A stretch of DNA of 14,119 nt, from the NCBI GenBank assembly GCA_905373305.1, contig CAJPSM010000028.1, positions 1-14,119 of the forward strand. Direction: 5' to 3'. A model generated the notes under the pieces. The model searched no databases and was not told the origin of the DNA. It worked only from the letters and a program-made list of their open reading frames with translations. The position numbers and the translations under genes were made by a program. Below, one piece after another: positions 1 through 6,850 of this stretch (position 1 is its first letter; each line of letters opens with the position of its first letter). The DNA is from an uncultured Streptococcus sp. (GTDB lineage Bacteria; Bacillota; Bacilli; Lactobacillales; Streptococcaceae).

Positions 1-345
1 TACATAAGGCTCAGCCACTTGTTGCATAGAAATAGCTGTTTGCACACGCGTATCGACACCAACTTGTTGCAATGAATCTGCCATTACAAGAGCATTCATC
101 ACGGTCCCAAGCATTCCAGTGTAATCCGCCTGAACACGGTCCATTCCTGCTTCTGCAGCAGGTTCTCCACGCCAGAGATTTCCTCCACCAATAACAAGGG
201 CAATTTCGATACCTAAGCTATGAACTTCTTGAATCTCTTTTGCAATTTTTTGAACTGTTTGGATATCAATCCCTACGCCACGTTCACCTGCAAGAGCCTC
301 ACCTGATAACTTGATTAAAATACGTTTATACTTGGGGTTAGCCAT
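1..345 (-). CDS. pyrH: UMP kinase PyrH, N-terminal part (cut by left window edge)
   Basis: Bacterial UMP kinase phosphorylates UMP to UDP in cytosolic pyrimidine nucleotide synthesis and belongs to the amino-acid kinase fold. I translated 115 codons starting MANPKYKRILIKLSGEAL; the reading frame is open to base 1, so about the first half of the usual ~240-residue protein is present. Family marks are the N-terminal KLSGEAL phosphate-binding stretch, the glycine-rich VIGGGNLWRG segment and the MDRVQADYTGMLGTVMNAL region, which carries the UMP-binding aspartate and the helix conserved in PyrH. The ATG at 345 is preceded by a good AAAGGAG ribosome binding site. The gene lies 83 bases after trmFO with its own candidate promoter. 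In related streptococci frr usually follows, but that would lie outside the window. Identity is secure. Confidence 0.96.
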   Translation of the reverse strand, partial: MANPKYKRILIKLSGEALAGERGVGIDIQTVQKIAKEIQEVHSLGIEIALVIGGGNLWRGEPAAEAGMDRVQADYTGMLGTVMNALVMADSLQQVGVDTRVQTAISMQQVAEPYV

Positions 346-395
346 TTTTACTCTCCTTTTTTTATCCTACCTATTTTATCACAATTTCTAAGATT

Positions 396-423
396 TTTAT
401 AGTATCATGAGCAATTCTTTCAA
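396..423 (-). promoter_or_regulatory. Candidate sigma-A promoter of pyrH
   Basis: On the minus strand a TTGAAA -35 box (418-423) and a TATAAA -10 box (396-401) are separated by 16 bases; each matches the consensus at five of six positions. Transcription would begin near 389 and give a leader of about 45 bases before pyrH. No terminator hairpin is visible between trmFO and this site, so readthrough from trmFO is also possible. Confidence 0.5.
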
Positions 424-428
424 AAAAA

Positions 429-1763
429 TTAGACAGTTAAAAATTCCTCTAAGTCAGTAAGAGCACGCTCTGCAATTTTTTCATAACGAGCCTTCTTATC
501 ACGGATACGCTCACCTTCTAATTCCTTGATAATCCCAAAATTGACATTCATGGGTTGGAAATGCTTGCTTTCTGCATGGGTGATGTAATGAGCTAGACTG
601 CCAATCGCTGTTGTCTCTGGGAAAATTGCCTCGCTTTCTCCCTTGAAAAGACGAGCGGCGTTAATACCTGCAACTAAGCCTGATGCTGCTGACTCGACAT
701 AGCCTTCCACACCTGTCATTTGACCTGCAAAGAAAAGGTTGGGCTGTTTCTTAGAACGATAGGTCTTCTCAAGAAGATTTGGTGAATCCATGTAAGAATT
801 GCGGTGCATAACACCATAACGGACAAACTCAGCATTTTCAAGTCCTGGAATCATTTGGAAGACACGTTTTTGTTCTCCCCATTTAAGGTGGGTCTGGAAA
901 CCGACGATATTGTAGAGACTACCAGCCGCATTATCCTGACGGATCTGGACAACCGCATAAGGTGTTTTAAATTCTCCATCACGAGGACCTGTGTAGTCGT
1001 CTGGGTACTCCAAACCAACTGGTTTCATAGGACCATAAAGCATGGTTTTAATGCCACGTTTGGCCATGACTTCGATAGGCATACATCCTTCAAAGTACTT
1101 TTCTTTTTCAAATGAATTCAGCGGTGCTTCTTCCGCATTGACCAAGGCTTCATGGAAATCCATAAACTCTTGTTTGGTCATGGGAGCATTGAGATAAGCA
1201 GCTTCCCCCTTGTCATACCGAGACTTGAGATAGACCTTGCTCATATCAATGGTGTTGACATCGATAATAGGCGCTGCCGCATCATAGAAATAGAAGCCAT
1301 CCCCGTCATTAAGGGCATGAATTTTTTCAGCTAGGGCATCGCTAGTCAAAGGACCAGTAGCGACAACTGTAATAACATCAGTCGGCAAATCTGTAATTTC
1401 ATCACGGACCACTTCAATCAAGGGGTGGTTGGCCACTTTTTCGGTCACCATTTGAGAGAAACCATCACGGTCCACTGCAAGGGCACCACCAGCAGGAACG
1501 CGTGTAGCCTCAGCAGATTCCAAGATAACAGAACCCAAGCGACGCATTTCTTCCTTAAGGAGGCCAACAGCATTAGTCAGGGCATCGCCACGAAGAGAAT
1601 TGGAACAAACCAACTCTGCAAAATTGTCTGTTTTGTGCTGAGGTGTTGACTTGACACCACGCATTTCATAGAGTTTAACTGGAATACCACGTTCTGCGAT
1701 TTGGTAAGCAGCTTCAGACCCTGCCAAACCTGCTCCGATAACATTGATATAAGATTGAGACAC
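429..1763 (-). CDS. trmFO: TrmFO, folate/FAD-dependent tRNA m5U54 methyltransferase
   Basis: TrmFO (old name Gid) makes 5-methyluridine at position 54 of the tRNA T-loop, using methylenetetrahydrofolate as carbon donor and FADH2 as reductant; it is cytosolic. The 444-residue product is full length. Residues 7-16 (NVIGAGLAGS) form the FAD-binding Rossmann motif. The conserved cysteines are visible as C53 in LVCSNSLRGD and C227 in FEGCMPIEVM, the positions known to matter in the Bacillus enzyme. The C-terminal FFAGQMTGVEGYVESAASGL segment is typical of the GidA/TrmFO fold. The start is GTG, not ATG: base 1763 begins GTG-TCT-CAA, about ten bases after an AAAGAGG ribosome binding site, and no in-frame ATG lies nearby. 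The gene is monocistronic or weakly joined to pyrH and has its own promoter at 1860-1887 and a structured leader. Confidence 0.96.
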   Translation of the reverse strand: MSQSYINVIGAGLAGSEAAYQIAERGIPVKLYEMRGVKSTPQHKTDNFAELVCSNSLRGDALTNAVGLLKEEMRRLGSVILESAEATRVPAGGALAVDRDGFSQMVTEKVANHPLIEVVRDEITDLPTDVITVVATGPLTSDALAEKIHALNDGDGFYFYDAAAPIIDVNTIDMSKVYLKSRYDKGEAAYLNAPMTKQEFMDFHEALVNAEEAPLNSFEKEKYFEGCMPIEVMAKRGIKTMLYGPMKPVGLEYPDDYTGPRDGEFKTPYAVVQIRQDNAAGSLYNIVGFQTHLKWGEQKRVFQMIPGLENAEFVRYGVMHRNSYMDSPNLLEKTYRSKKQPNLFFAGQMTGVEGYVESAASGLVAGINAARLFKGESEAIFPETTAIGSLAHYITHAESKHFQPMNVNFGIIKELEGERIRDKKARYEKIAERALTDLEEFLTV

Positions 1764-1779
1764 GACACTAATACCTCTT

Positions 1780-1832
1780 TGGGTGGAACATCAGTCCATA
1801 TCCAAACAAGCCACTGGATTGTTTGACACCCA
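1780..1832 (-). promoter_or_regulatory. Structured 5' leader of trmFO (nested inverted repeats)
   Basis: The stretch between the candidate trmFO promoter and its start codon contains two nested inverted repeats. The inner one is a perfect 7-base pair arm (CAAACAA at 1803-1809 with TTGTTTG at 1819-1825, 9-base loop). The outer one pairs TGGGTG (1780-1785) with CACCCA (1827-1832). In the RNA the outer stem ends directly next to the AAAGAGG ribosome binding site, so it could affect translation. I cannot assign it to a named RNA family; regulation is inferred only from its position. Confidence 0.4.
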
Positions 1833-1859
1833 CAAATCTTTCTAAATTTTTCTTTTACT

Positions 1860-1887
1860 AGTATAACAAAAAAAGGGAAGAAGGCAA
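1860..1887 (-). promoter_or_regulatory. Candidate extended -10 promoter of trmFO, inside the rsmI terminator
   Basis: On the minus strand an extended -10 TGTTATACT (TATACT at 1860-1865) lies 16 bases after TTGCCT (1882-1887), which matches four of six -35 positions. The spacer is the T-tract and 3' arm of the rsmI terminator, and the -35 sits in its loop. The predicted start near 1853 gives a leader of about 90 bases. Confidence 0.55.
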
Positions 1888-1896
1888 ACTTCCCTG
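1868..1896 (-). terminator. Rho-independent terminator after rsmI
   Basis: In minus-strand RNA a perfect 7-base-pair stem (AGGGAAG with CTTCCCT; arms 1889-1895 and 1874-1880) closes an 8-base loop and is followed by seven U. It lies about ten bases after the rsmI stop codon and ends the tmk-holB-yabA-rsmI unit. Confidence 0.85.
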
Positions 1897-1906
1897 TTTA
1901 GTCATT

Positions 1907-2776
1907 TTATTGATTTTCTTCCCAGTCGTGGTAGGCAGCGTAGAGCTGGCTTTTGTTCCACTGGTAGAGTTTCGCAACTTCTTTAATAGCTTGGTTTTTC
2001 TTCATGCCTTGCTGAATGCGGGCTTGGATTTCTAAGAACAAGTCCTCCTCGTCCTTTTCTTCCACATCTTGACTGGCACCTTCAACGATGAGAAGGCATT
2101 CGCCCTTGAGTGGCGTTTCAGCGATACTTTCTAGTAGCTCTGAAATCTTTCCTCGTTGGTATTCTTCATAGATTTTAGTCAATTCCCTGACCAAGACTAC
2201 CGAGCGGTCACCGTAGACTTCTAACATATTTTCTAACGTATCCGCTACACGGTGGGGTGATTCATAGAAAATCTGAGTTTCAGGATAGCCTTTTTTTGAG
2301 TCGAAAAATTGCTTTTGCTGGCCTGATTTTCTCGGTAAGAAACCGTAAAAGATATGTGGTTGTGGTGCTAGGCCACTGGCAATCAAGGCAGAAATTCCTG
2401 CAGAGGCTCCTGGAACAGTGACAATTGCAATCTCTTCCTCAATAGCTGCCTTGACCAAATCATGCCCAGGGTCTGAGATACTAGGCAGACCCGCATCAGA
2501 GACCTGAGCGATACTTTGTCCCGCTTTCAAAAACTCAATCAAATCAGGAATCTTTTCCTTGGCATTGTGCTCATGAAAACTGATCTGCTTTGTCTGAATG
2601 TCAAAATGCTTGAGCAAAAGCCCGGTATTACGGGTGTCCTCAGCAGCAATCCAATCCACTTCTTTCAGAGTTTGGATGGCACGAAAAGTCATATCATCTA
2701 GATTGCCAATCGGCGTTGCTACTAGGTAAAGCTTGCCATAGGGAGATTGTCCCTTAAAACTTTTTTGAATCTGCAT
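1907..2776 (-). CDS. rsmI: RsmI, 16S rRNA C1402 2'-O-methyltransferase
   Basis: RsmI methylates the 2'-OH of cytidine 1402 in the 30S decoding centre using S-adenosylmethionine. The 289-residue length is normal. The tetrapyrrole-methylase fold shows the RsmI signature LVATPIGNLDDMTFRAI near residues 18-34, then AAEDTRNTGLLL, the SDAGLPSISDPG loop that binds the methyl donor, the VPGASAGISALIASGL segment and FYGFLPRK. Homologues are often still labelled 'tetrapyrrole methylase' because of the fold, but the motifs are those of RsmI. It starts two bases after the yabA stop codon, so the two are likely translationally coupled; such yabA-rsmI adjacency is common in Firmicutes. A strong terminator follows. 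No odd residues were seen. Confidence 0.96.
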   Translation of the reverse strand: MQIQKSFKGQSPYGKLYLVATPIGNLDDMTFRAIQTLKEVDWIAAEDTRNTGLLLKHFDIQTKQISFHEHNAKEKIPDLIEFLKAGQSIAQVSDAGLPSISDPGHDLVKAAIEEEIAIVTVPGASAGISALIASGLAPQPHIFYGFLPRKSGQQKQFFDSKKGYPETQIFYESPHRVADTLENMLEVYGDRSVVLVRELTKIYEEYQRGKISELLESIAETPLKGECLLIVEGASQDVEEKDEEDLFLEIQARIQQGMKKNQAIKEVAKLYQWNKSQLYAAYHDWEENQ

Positions 2777-2778
2777 GC

Positions 2779-3096
2779 CTACTCCCTGTATAACAACTCG
2801 TCACAGAACATACATTCTTCGTCCTGCTCTCGGCGTTGTCCATAAAAATCATTACATACGTGAAACCCGTCTTTATAGATCCGGCGGACGCTTTCACGAA
2901 CATGCTTGGCCTTAACGGGTGTATCTGCTTCCACCTCGCCTAAGCGTTCGCGCAACTTACTATTTTCCAATCGAAGAGCTGTATTTTCCTCTACCAGGCT
3001 CTTGAGATTTTTCTTGATGGCTTCCACATCGGCCAAGGTCACTAGTAACTGTTGGGAAAAATCGTCCAGTGCATCAAATAATTCTTTTTTGTCCAT
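2779..3096 (-). CDS. yabA: YabA, replication initiation control protein
   Basis: YabA is a negative regulator of chromosome replication initiation. In Bacillus it forms a tetramer that bridges DnaA and the sliding clamp DnaN, limiting DnaA action at oriC. The 105-residue product matches the family: a leucine-rich N-terminal coiled coil (about residues 5-55, LFDALDDFSQQLLVTLADVE and onward) and a C-terminal zinc module with H79, C81, C95 and C98 (HVC and CMFC motifs). The start at 3096 follows an AAAGGAAAGGG tract at a slightly long spacing. It lies 36 bases after holB and 2 bases before rsmI, inside one transcription unit with tmk. Placement beside the clamp-loader subunit gene fits its clamp-binding role. 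Identity rests on length, coiled coil, zinc motif and context. Confidence 0.94.
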   Translation of the reverse strand: MDKKELFDALDDFSQQLLVTLADVEAIKKNLKSLVEENTALRLENSKLRERLGEVEADTPVKAKHVRESVRRIYKDGFHVCNDFYGQRREQDEECMFCDELLYRE

Positions 3097-3132
3097 AAAC
3101 CAGCCCTTTCCTTTCTTAATCCTTCATTGAGT

Positions 3133-4023
3133 TTACATTTCTTTTAAAACCAGATATTCCATGGCGTTTTGAAAGCTGACATTGGCTTGCCACATTTTTC
3201 TAGCTTCTAGCAAATCTTGCAGAACCACTCTTATTCTTGCTTGGAGAAGATCCTGTCCACAGAGGACTTCGAGGATTCGCAATACCTGATCTTGTTTTTC
3301 CTTGTCATCTGCCACGCTGGCTAATTTAGCAACTTGGAGATAACTTTCTTTTTTCTTAGTTAATAACCAGGTCAGCAGGCGTTCGCTCTCATCAACCAAG
3401 ATCCAAAAACTTGCTTGATTGACCAACTTCTCAGCTTCAGCTCGTGATTGACAGAACTGGGCTAAAAGAGTCGCTTTTTTCTTGACCAGACCTGCTTGTT
3501 CTAATTGATGAATGAGCTTTTCTTCCTGCTTTTTAAAATGGAAAATCTGGGTCCGACTACGGATGGTCGGTAAAATCTTTTCCTCATCACTAGTTAAGAA
3601 GAAAATGTAAACTTCACTCTGAGGTTCTTCGATGACCTTGAGCAGAGAGTTGGCTGCGTTGGGATGCATTTTTTCCGCCTGCTCGATAATAAAGACCTGT
3701 TGCTGGCTTTCAATCCCTGCTTGGGAAAACTGACCCACCAATTCTCGAATCCGTTCTGTCTTGATGACCTGATTAACAGGCTTAATCAAGGTAACATCGG
3801 GAAATTCGTCCATCTCAATCAGCTTACAATTTCGGCATTTCTCACATGGTAAAACGCCTACCTTATCCCTACAAAAGAGGCTCTTAGCCAAAAATTGCGC
3901 CATTTCCAAACTTCCAAAGAAACCTGAAAAAAGGTAAGCGTGATTGAGCTGGTCTTGTTCTAAAATACGGACAAAGCGGTCAAACTGGTCTGGTTGCCAA
4001 ACCTTTAGCTGTTCTTGTTTCAT
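3133..4023 (-). CDS. holB: DNA polymerase III delta' subunit, HolB
   Basis: Delta' is the stator subunit of the clamp loader, which opens and loads the DnaN ring on primed DNA. The 296-residue protein begins KVWQPDQFDRFVRILEQDQLNHAYLFSG, the usual start of the AAA+ region. Four cysteines, C51, C60, C63 and C66 (PCEKCRNC), form the clamp-loader zinc module. A Walker A lysine is missing: the equivalent loop reads SGFFGSLE. This is normal for delta', which does not hydrolyse ATP. The HPNAANSLLKVIEEP stretch and the sensor region LTSDEEKILPTIRSRTQ are well conserved; the usual SRC arginine-finger motif reads SRT here. The ATG overlaps the tmk stop as ATGA, indicating translational coupling. The order tmk-holB-yabA is typical of streptococci and bacilli. 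Confidence 0.95.
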   Translation of the reverse strand: MKQEQLKVWQPDQFDRFVRILEQDQLNHAYLFSGFFGSLEMAQFLAKSLFCRDKVGVLPCEKCRNCKLIEMDEFPDVTLIKPVNQVIKTERIRELVGQFSQAGIESQQQVFIIEQAEKMHPNAANSLLKVIEEPQSEVYIFFLTSDEEKILPTIRSRTQIFHFKKQEEKLIHQLEQAGLVKKKATLLAQFCQSRAEAEKLVNQASFWILVDESERLLTWLLTKKKESYLQVAKLASVADDKEKQDQVLRILEVLCGQDLLQARIRVVLQDLLEARKMWQANVSFQNAMEYLVLKEM

Positions 4024-4658
4024 TTAGCCAAGCCCATTCTCTCAAATAAGATAGTTTTGGTAGCTTCCACAACTTGGTCTAAAGGGAGACTGGCATCAAT
4101 CTTGGCAATACGATTTCTTTCTTTTTCCAGAAGAGAGAGGTAGCCTTGATGGACTTTTTTGTGCAAGTCCAAACCTTCCAAGTCCAAACGATTGACCTCA
4201 CGATTGCTATTAGCAGCAATGCGAGCCAGTCCTTCTTCTACCTCAATGTCAAAATAGAGTGTCAAATCGGGTTTGAGACCATCTGTTGCAAAGTGATTGA
4301 GCCAATCAATGGCTTCAATATCCAAGCCACGACCAAATCCCTGATAAGCAACGGAACTATCGATAAAGCGGTCCATAATGACCAACTTACCAGCTTGAAG
4401 AGCAGGCAGAACTTTTTCCACCAAGTGCTGTCTGCGACTGGCAATATAGAGAAGGAGTTCTGTCTTAGCATCCATCTGAGTATGACTTGGATCCAAAATC
4501 ACTTGGCGAATCTTCTCCCCAATCAAGACTCCACCTGGCTCACGGGTCGTCAGCACCTCTACTCCTTTTTCCTCTAAAATTGGGAGTAAAACCTCTAAAA
4601 CACTGGTCTTGCCTGCTCCCTCTGGTCCCTCTAGAGAGACTAAAAATCCTTTTGACAT
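4020..4658 (-). CDS. tmk: Thymidylate kinase
   Basis: Thymidylate kinase phosphorylates dTMP to dTDP, an essential cytosolic step toward dTTP. The 212-residue protein has the P-loop EGPEGAGKTS (residues 10-19, K17 and T18), the TREPGG substrate-binding motif (38-43), and the DRF motif (96-98) followed by SSVAYQGFGRGL. It is full length. The start at 4658 is supported by the immediate MSKGFLVSLEGPEG family N-terminus, although the ribosome binding site is weak (ATGAG). It is the first gene of the tmk-holB-yabA-rsmI unit, separated from proC by a terminator and a candidate promoter. It overlaps holB by four bases. Neighbouring replication genes fit a role in DNA precursor supply. Confidence 0.97.
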   Translation of the reverse strand: MSKGFLVSLEGPEGAGKTSVLEVLLPILEEKGVEVLTTREPGGVLIGEKIRQVILDPSHTQMDAKTELLLYIASRRQHLVEKVLPALQAGKLVIMDRFIDSSVAYQGFGRGLDIEAIDWLNHFATDGLKPDLTLYFDIEVEEGLARIAANSNREVNRLDLEGLDLHKKVHQGYLSLLEKERNRIAKIDASLPLDQVVEATKTILFERMGLAK

Positions 4659-4688
4659 GTCTAACTCATTTCTTTTTTTCTACCTTCT

Positions 4689-4719
4689 ATTCTATCAAAA
4701 AAATAGGTTTTTGTGACAA
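4689..4719 (-). promoter_or_regulatory. Weak candidate promoter of the tmk operon
   Basis: On the minus strand TTGTCA (4714-4719) and TAGAAT (4689-4694) flank a 19-base A/T-rich spacer, which is longer than optimal, and there is no extended -10 TG. A promoter is expected here because a strong terminator lies directly upstream, but the exact boxes are uncertain. Confidence 0.35.
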
Positions 4720-4750
4720 TCTTTTTGTGCCTTCTCTATTCAATCGACAT

Positions 4751-4778
4751 AAAAGAGGTTGGGAGTCATCCAACCTCT
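4751..4778 (-). terminator. Rho-independent terminator after proC
   Basis: A perfect 9-base-pair stem (AGAGGTTGG with CCAACCTCT; arms 4754-4762 and 4770-4778) with a 7-base loop is followed in minus-strand RNA by UUUUAU. The stem begins within the proC stop codon (4778-4780), so translation termination and hairpin formation overlap. It separates proBAC from tmk. Confidence 0.85.
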
Positions 4779-5575
4779 CATTTACCTAGTTCTTGTGTTC
4801 GTTTATAAGCTTGATGAACTGCGTCCATGACTGTGCCTCTAAAGGCATGTTCTTCCAGACTTGCTACACCAGCGATAGTCGAACCTCCTGGGCTACAAAC
4901 TTGGTCTTTCAAGACTCCAGGATGCTGCTGACTTTCAAGGACCATTTGTCCTGCGCCGACTACTGTTTGGGCTGCCATTTTCAAAGCTATTTCTCGTTGC
5001 AATCCTGTCTGTACACCCGCGTCTGCCAAAGCCTCGATAAAGAGGTAGACAAAAGCTGGTCCACAGCCTGCAAGACCTGTCGCAGCGTCGATTAAGCCAT
5101 CTCCCAGCTCAACCAAGAGACCAGCCTTGGCTAAAAGCTGACAAAAGATTTCCTTGTCCTCAGCACGACAGTTTGCTGATAAAGCATAACTAATCACTCC
5201 TTGACCGATAGCAACTGGTGTATTGGGCATGATGCGAATGATACGGTGGTGACTGGGCAGAAATTTGGCCAGTCTTTCCAAGGTCAATCCAGCCGCCATA
5301 GAAATCAAAAGAAGACTCTCTCGTTTTTCAAGAATGGTCTGATATTGAGAAAGTAATTCAGAAAACTGAGCAGGCTTAACTCCTAGAAAAATCACATCTG
5401 CTTCTGCAAAAATTTCTTCATTACTGGAAGCCTGACCGCCGAAATTAGTGATGAAAGCATCTACTTTTGCTTGACTGCGATTGGCAAGGAGAATTTGAGC
5501 ACCCGTCTTGGCCTGCAAAACAGCCTTAGCCAAGCTAGCACCCATATTCCCCAAACCGATAAATCCAATCTTCAT
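4778..5575 (-). CDS. proC: Pyrroline-5-carboxylate reductase ProC
   Basis: ProC catalyses the last step of proline synthesis, reducing pyrroline-5-carboxylate to proline with NAD(P)H. The 265-residue protein is full length: an N-terminal Rossmann motif KIGFIGLGNMGASLAKAV (residues 2-19), the VKPAQ segment near residues 91-95, the MPNTP stretch that helps form the active site, and the C-terminal signature VCSPGGSTIAGVASLEEHAFRG. It starts three bases after the proA stop codon and is the last gene of proB-proA-proC. The operon therefore encodes the full route from glutamate to proline. The stop codon lies in the 5' edge of the terminator stem. Confidence 0.96.
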   Translation of the reverse strand: MKIGFIGLGNMGASLAKAVLQAKTGAQILLANRSQAKVDAFITNFGGQASSNEEIFAEADVIFLGVKPAQFSELLSQYQTILEKRESLLLISMAAGLTLERLAKFLPSHHRIIRIMPNTPVAIGQGVISYALSANCRAEDKEIFCQLLAKAGLLVELGDGLIDAATGLAGCGPAFVYLFIEALADAGVQTGLQREIALKMAAQTVVGAGQMVLESQQHPGVLKDQVCSPGGSTIAGVASLEEHAFRGTVMDAVHQAYKRTQELGK

Positions 5576-5578
5576 CTC

Positions 5579-6841
5579 TTACTCCCTTATCTGTCCGTCA
5601 CCAGTAACTACATACTTGTAGCTGGTCAACTCTTTCAAGCCCATAGGACCACGCGCGTGCAGTTTCTGAGTAGAAATCCCCATTTCACAGCCAAGACCAA
5701 ATTGTCCCCCATCAGTGAAACGTGTTGAAGCATTGACATAAACCGCTGCAGAGTCCACTTGATTTGTAAAGTAAGCCGCAGATTCAGCATTTTCTGTCAC
5801 AATGGCATCCGAATGATGGGTACTGTGGGCTTCAATATGCGCAACCGCTTCTTCTAAACTGCTAACGATCTTAACCGCTAAGATATAGTCTAAAAACTCG
5901 GTGTCAAAGTCTTGAGCCTCAGCTGCTCGACCTGAAAGAAACTGACTTGCTTTCTCATCCAATCGGAATTGAATAGGTTCCAGCCCAGCTTCCTCACGCT
6001 CTGCAACCAGCACTTTCTCCAAGCGAGGAAGGAAATCCGCTGCCTTGTCTTCATGAATCAGCAAAACTTCCATAGCATTGCAGACAGAAGGACGACTGGT
6101 TTTAGCATTGTTGATGATAACTAAAGCCTTATCCTCATCTGCTTCCTTGTCCACATAGACATGGACAATCCCAGTCCCTGTCTCAATAACAGGCACGATA
6201 GCATTTTCAACCACTGCATTAATCAAGCCAGCACCTCCACGAGGAATGAGAAGGTCTAGATAGCCCTTGGCCTTCATCATGGCATAGCTACTTTCTCGAC
6301 TGGTATCTTCCACTAGTTGAATCACCTCTGGATGAATGGCAGTTGTCTCCAAGCCCTTCTTCAAGGCTGTGACAATAGCATGGGCAGTTTGGTAGGCCTC
6401 CTTGCCACTACGAAGAACGACCGCATTCCCACTCTTGAGAGCCAAAGCAGCCGCGTCAGAAGTCACATTTGGACGGCTTTCGTAGATAATACCAATAACC
6501 CCCATTGCCACCCGTTTCTTGGTGATAATCAAGCCATTTTCAAGCTGACTTGTCTCTAGGACTTCACCGATAGGATCTGGTAAAGCAACCACTTCACGAA
6601 TCCCAGTTGCCATGGCTTGGATTCGACCTGCATCCAAATAAAGACGATCCAGCATGACATCTGAGATTTTCCCCTTGGCTGCTGCCATATCAAGGGCATT
6701 GGCCTCTAAAATCTCCTCAGTAGCAGCCACTAAGTGATCAGCCATGGCTAGTAAGGCTTGGTTTTTCACTGTTTCACTAGCAGTGTTGATTGACTTTTTA
6801 ACAGCCTGTACTTGTTCAAATTGTTCTTGTGTCCTTACCAT
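5579..6841 (-). CDS. proA: Gamma-glutamyl phosphate reductase ProA
   Basis: ProA reduces gamma-glutamyl phosphate to glutamate semialdehyde with NADPH, the second step of proline synthesis; the product cyclises spontaneously to pyrroline-5-carboxylate. The 420-residue protein is full length and of the aldehyde dehydrogenase superfamily. The catalytic cysteine is C254 in TSRPSVCNAMEVLL. Other family segments are GVIGIIYESRPNVTSDAAAL (115-134), KSGNAVVLRSGKEA, LLIPRGGAGLI (197-207) and the C-terminal NASTRFTDGGQFGLGCEMGIST. The ATG at 6841 follows an AGAGG site and lies nine bases after the proB stop. ProB and ProA are known to act in concert because gamma-glutamyl phosphate is unstable. Confidence 0.97.
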   Translation of the reverse strand: MVRTQEQFEQVQAVKKSINTASETVKNQALLAMADHLVAATEEILEANALDMAAAKGKISDVMLDRLYLDAGRIQAMATGIREVVALPDPIGEVLETSQLENGLIITKKRVAMGVIGIIYESRPNVTSDAAALALKSGNAVVLRSGKEAYQTAHAIVTALKKGLETTAIHPEVIQLVEDTSRESSYAMMKAKGYLDLLIPRGGAGLINAVVENAIVPVIETGTGIVHVYVDKEADEDKALVIINNAKTSRPSVCNAMEVLLIHEDKAADFLPRLEKVLVAEREEAGLEPIQFRLDEKASQFLSGRAAEAQDFDTEFLDYILAVKIVSSLEEAVAHIEAHSTHHSDAIVTENAESAAYFTNQVDSAAVYVNASTRFTDGGQFGLGCEMGISTQKLHARGPMGLKELTSYKYVVTGDGQIRE

Positions 6842-6850
6842 CGTTTACCT

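Noticed and set aside
804..1649. Plus-strand open frames of 60-103 codons opposite trmFO
   Set aside because: They lie wholly antisense to a strongly conserved gene, have no ribosome binding sites or recognisable domains, and are expected shadows.
3133..4023. Loss of the Walker A lysine in HolB as a defect
   Set aside because: Delta' subunits normally lack a working P-loop; this is a family trait, not a mutation.
4146..4577. 143-codon plus-strand open frame opposite tmk
   Set aside because: The longest shadow frame, but tmk on the other strand has every family motif; the antisense protein shows no motif and no promoter or ribosome binding site.
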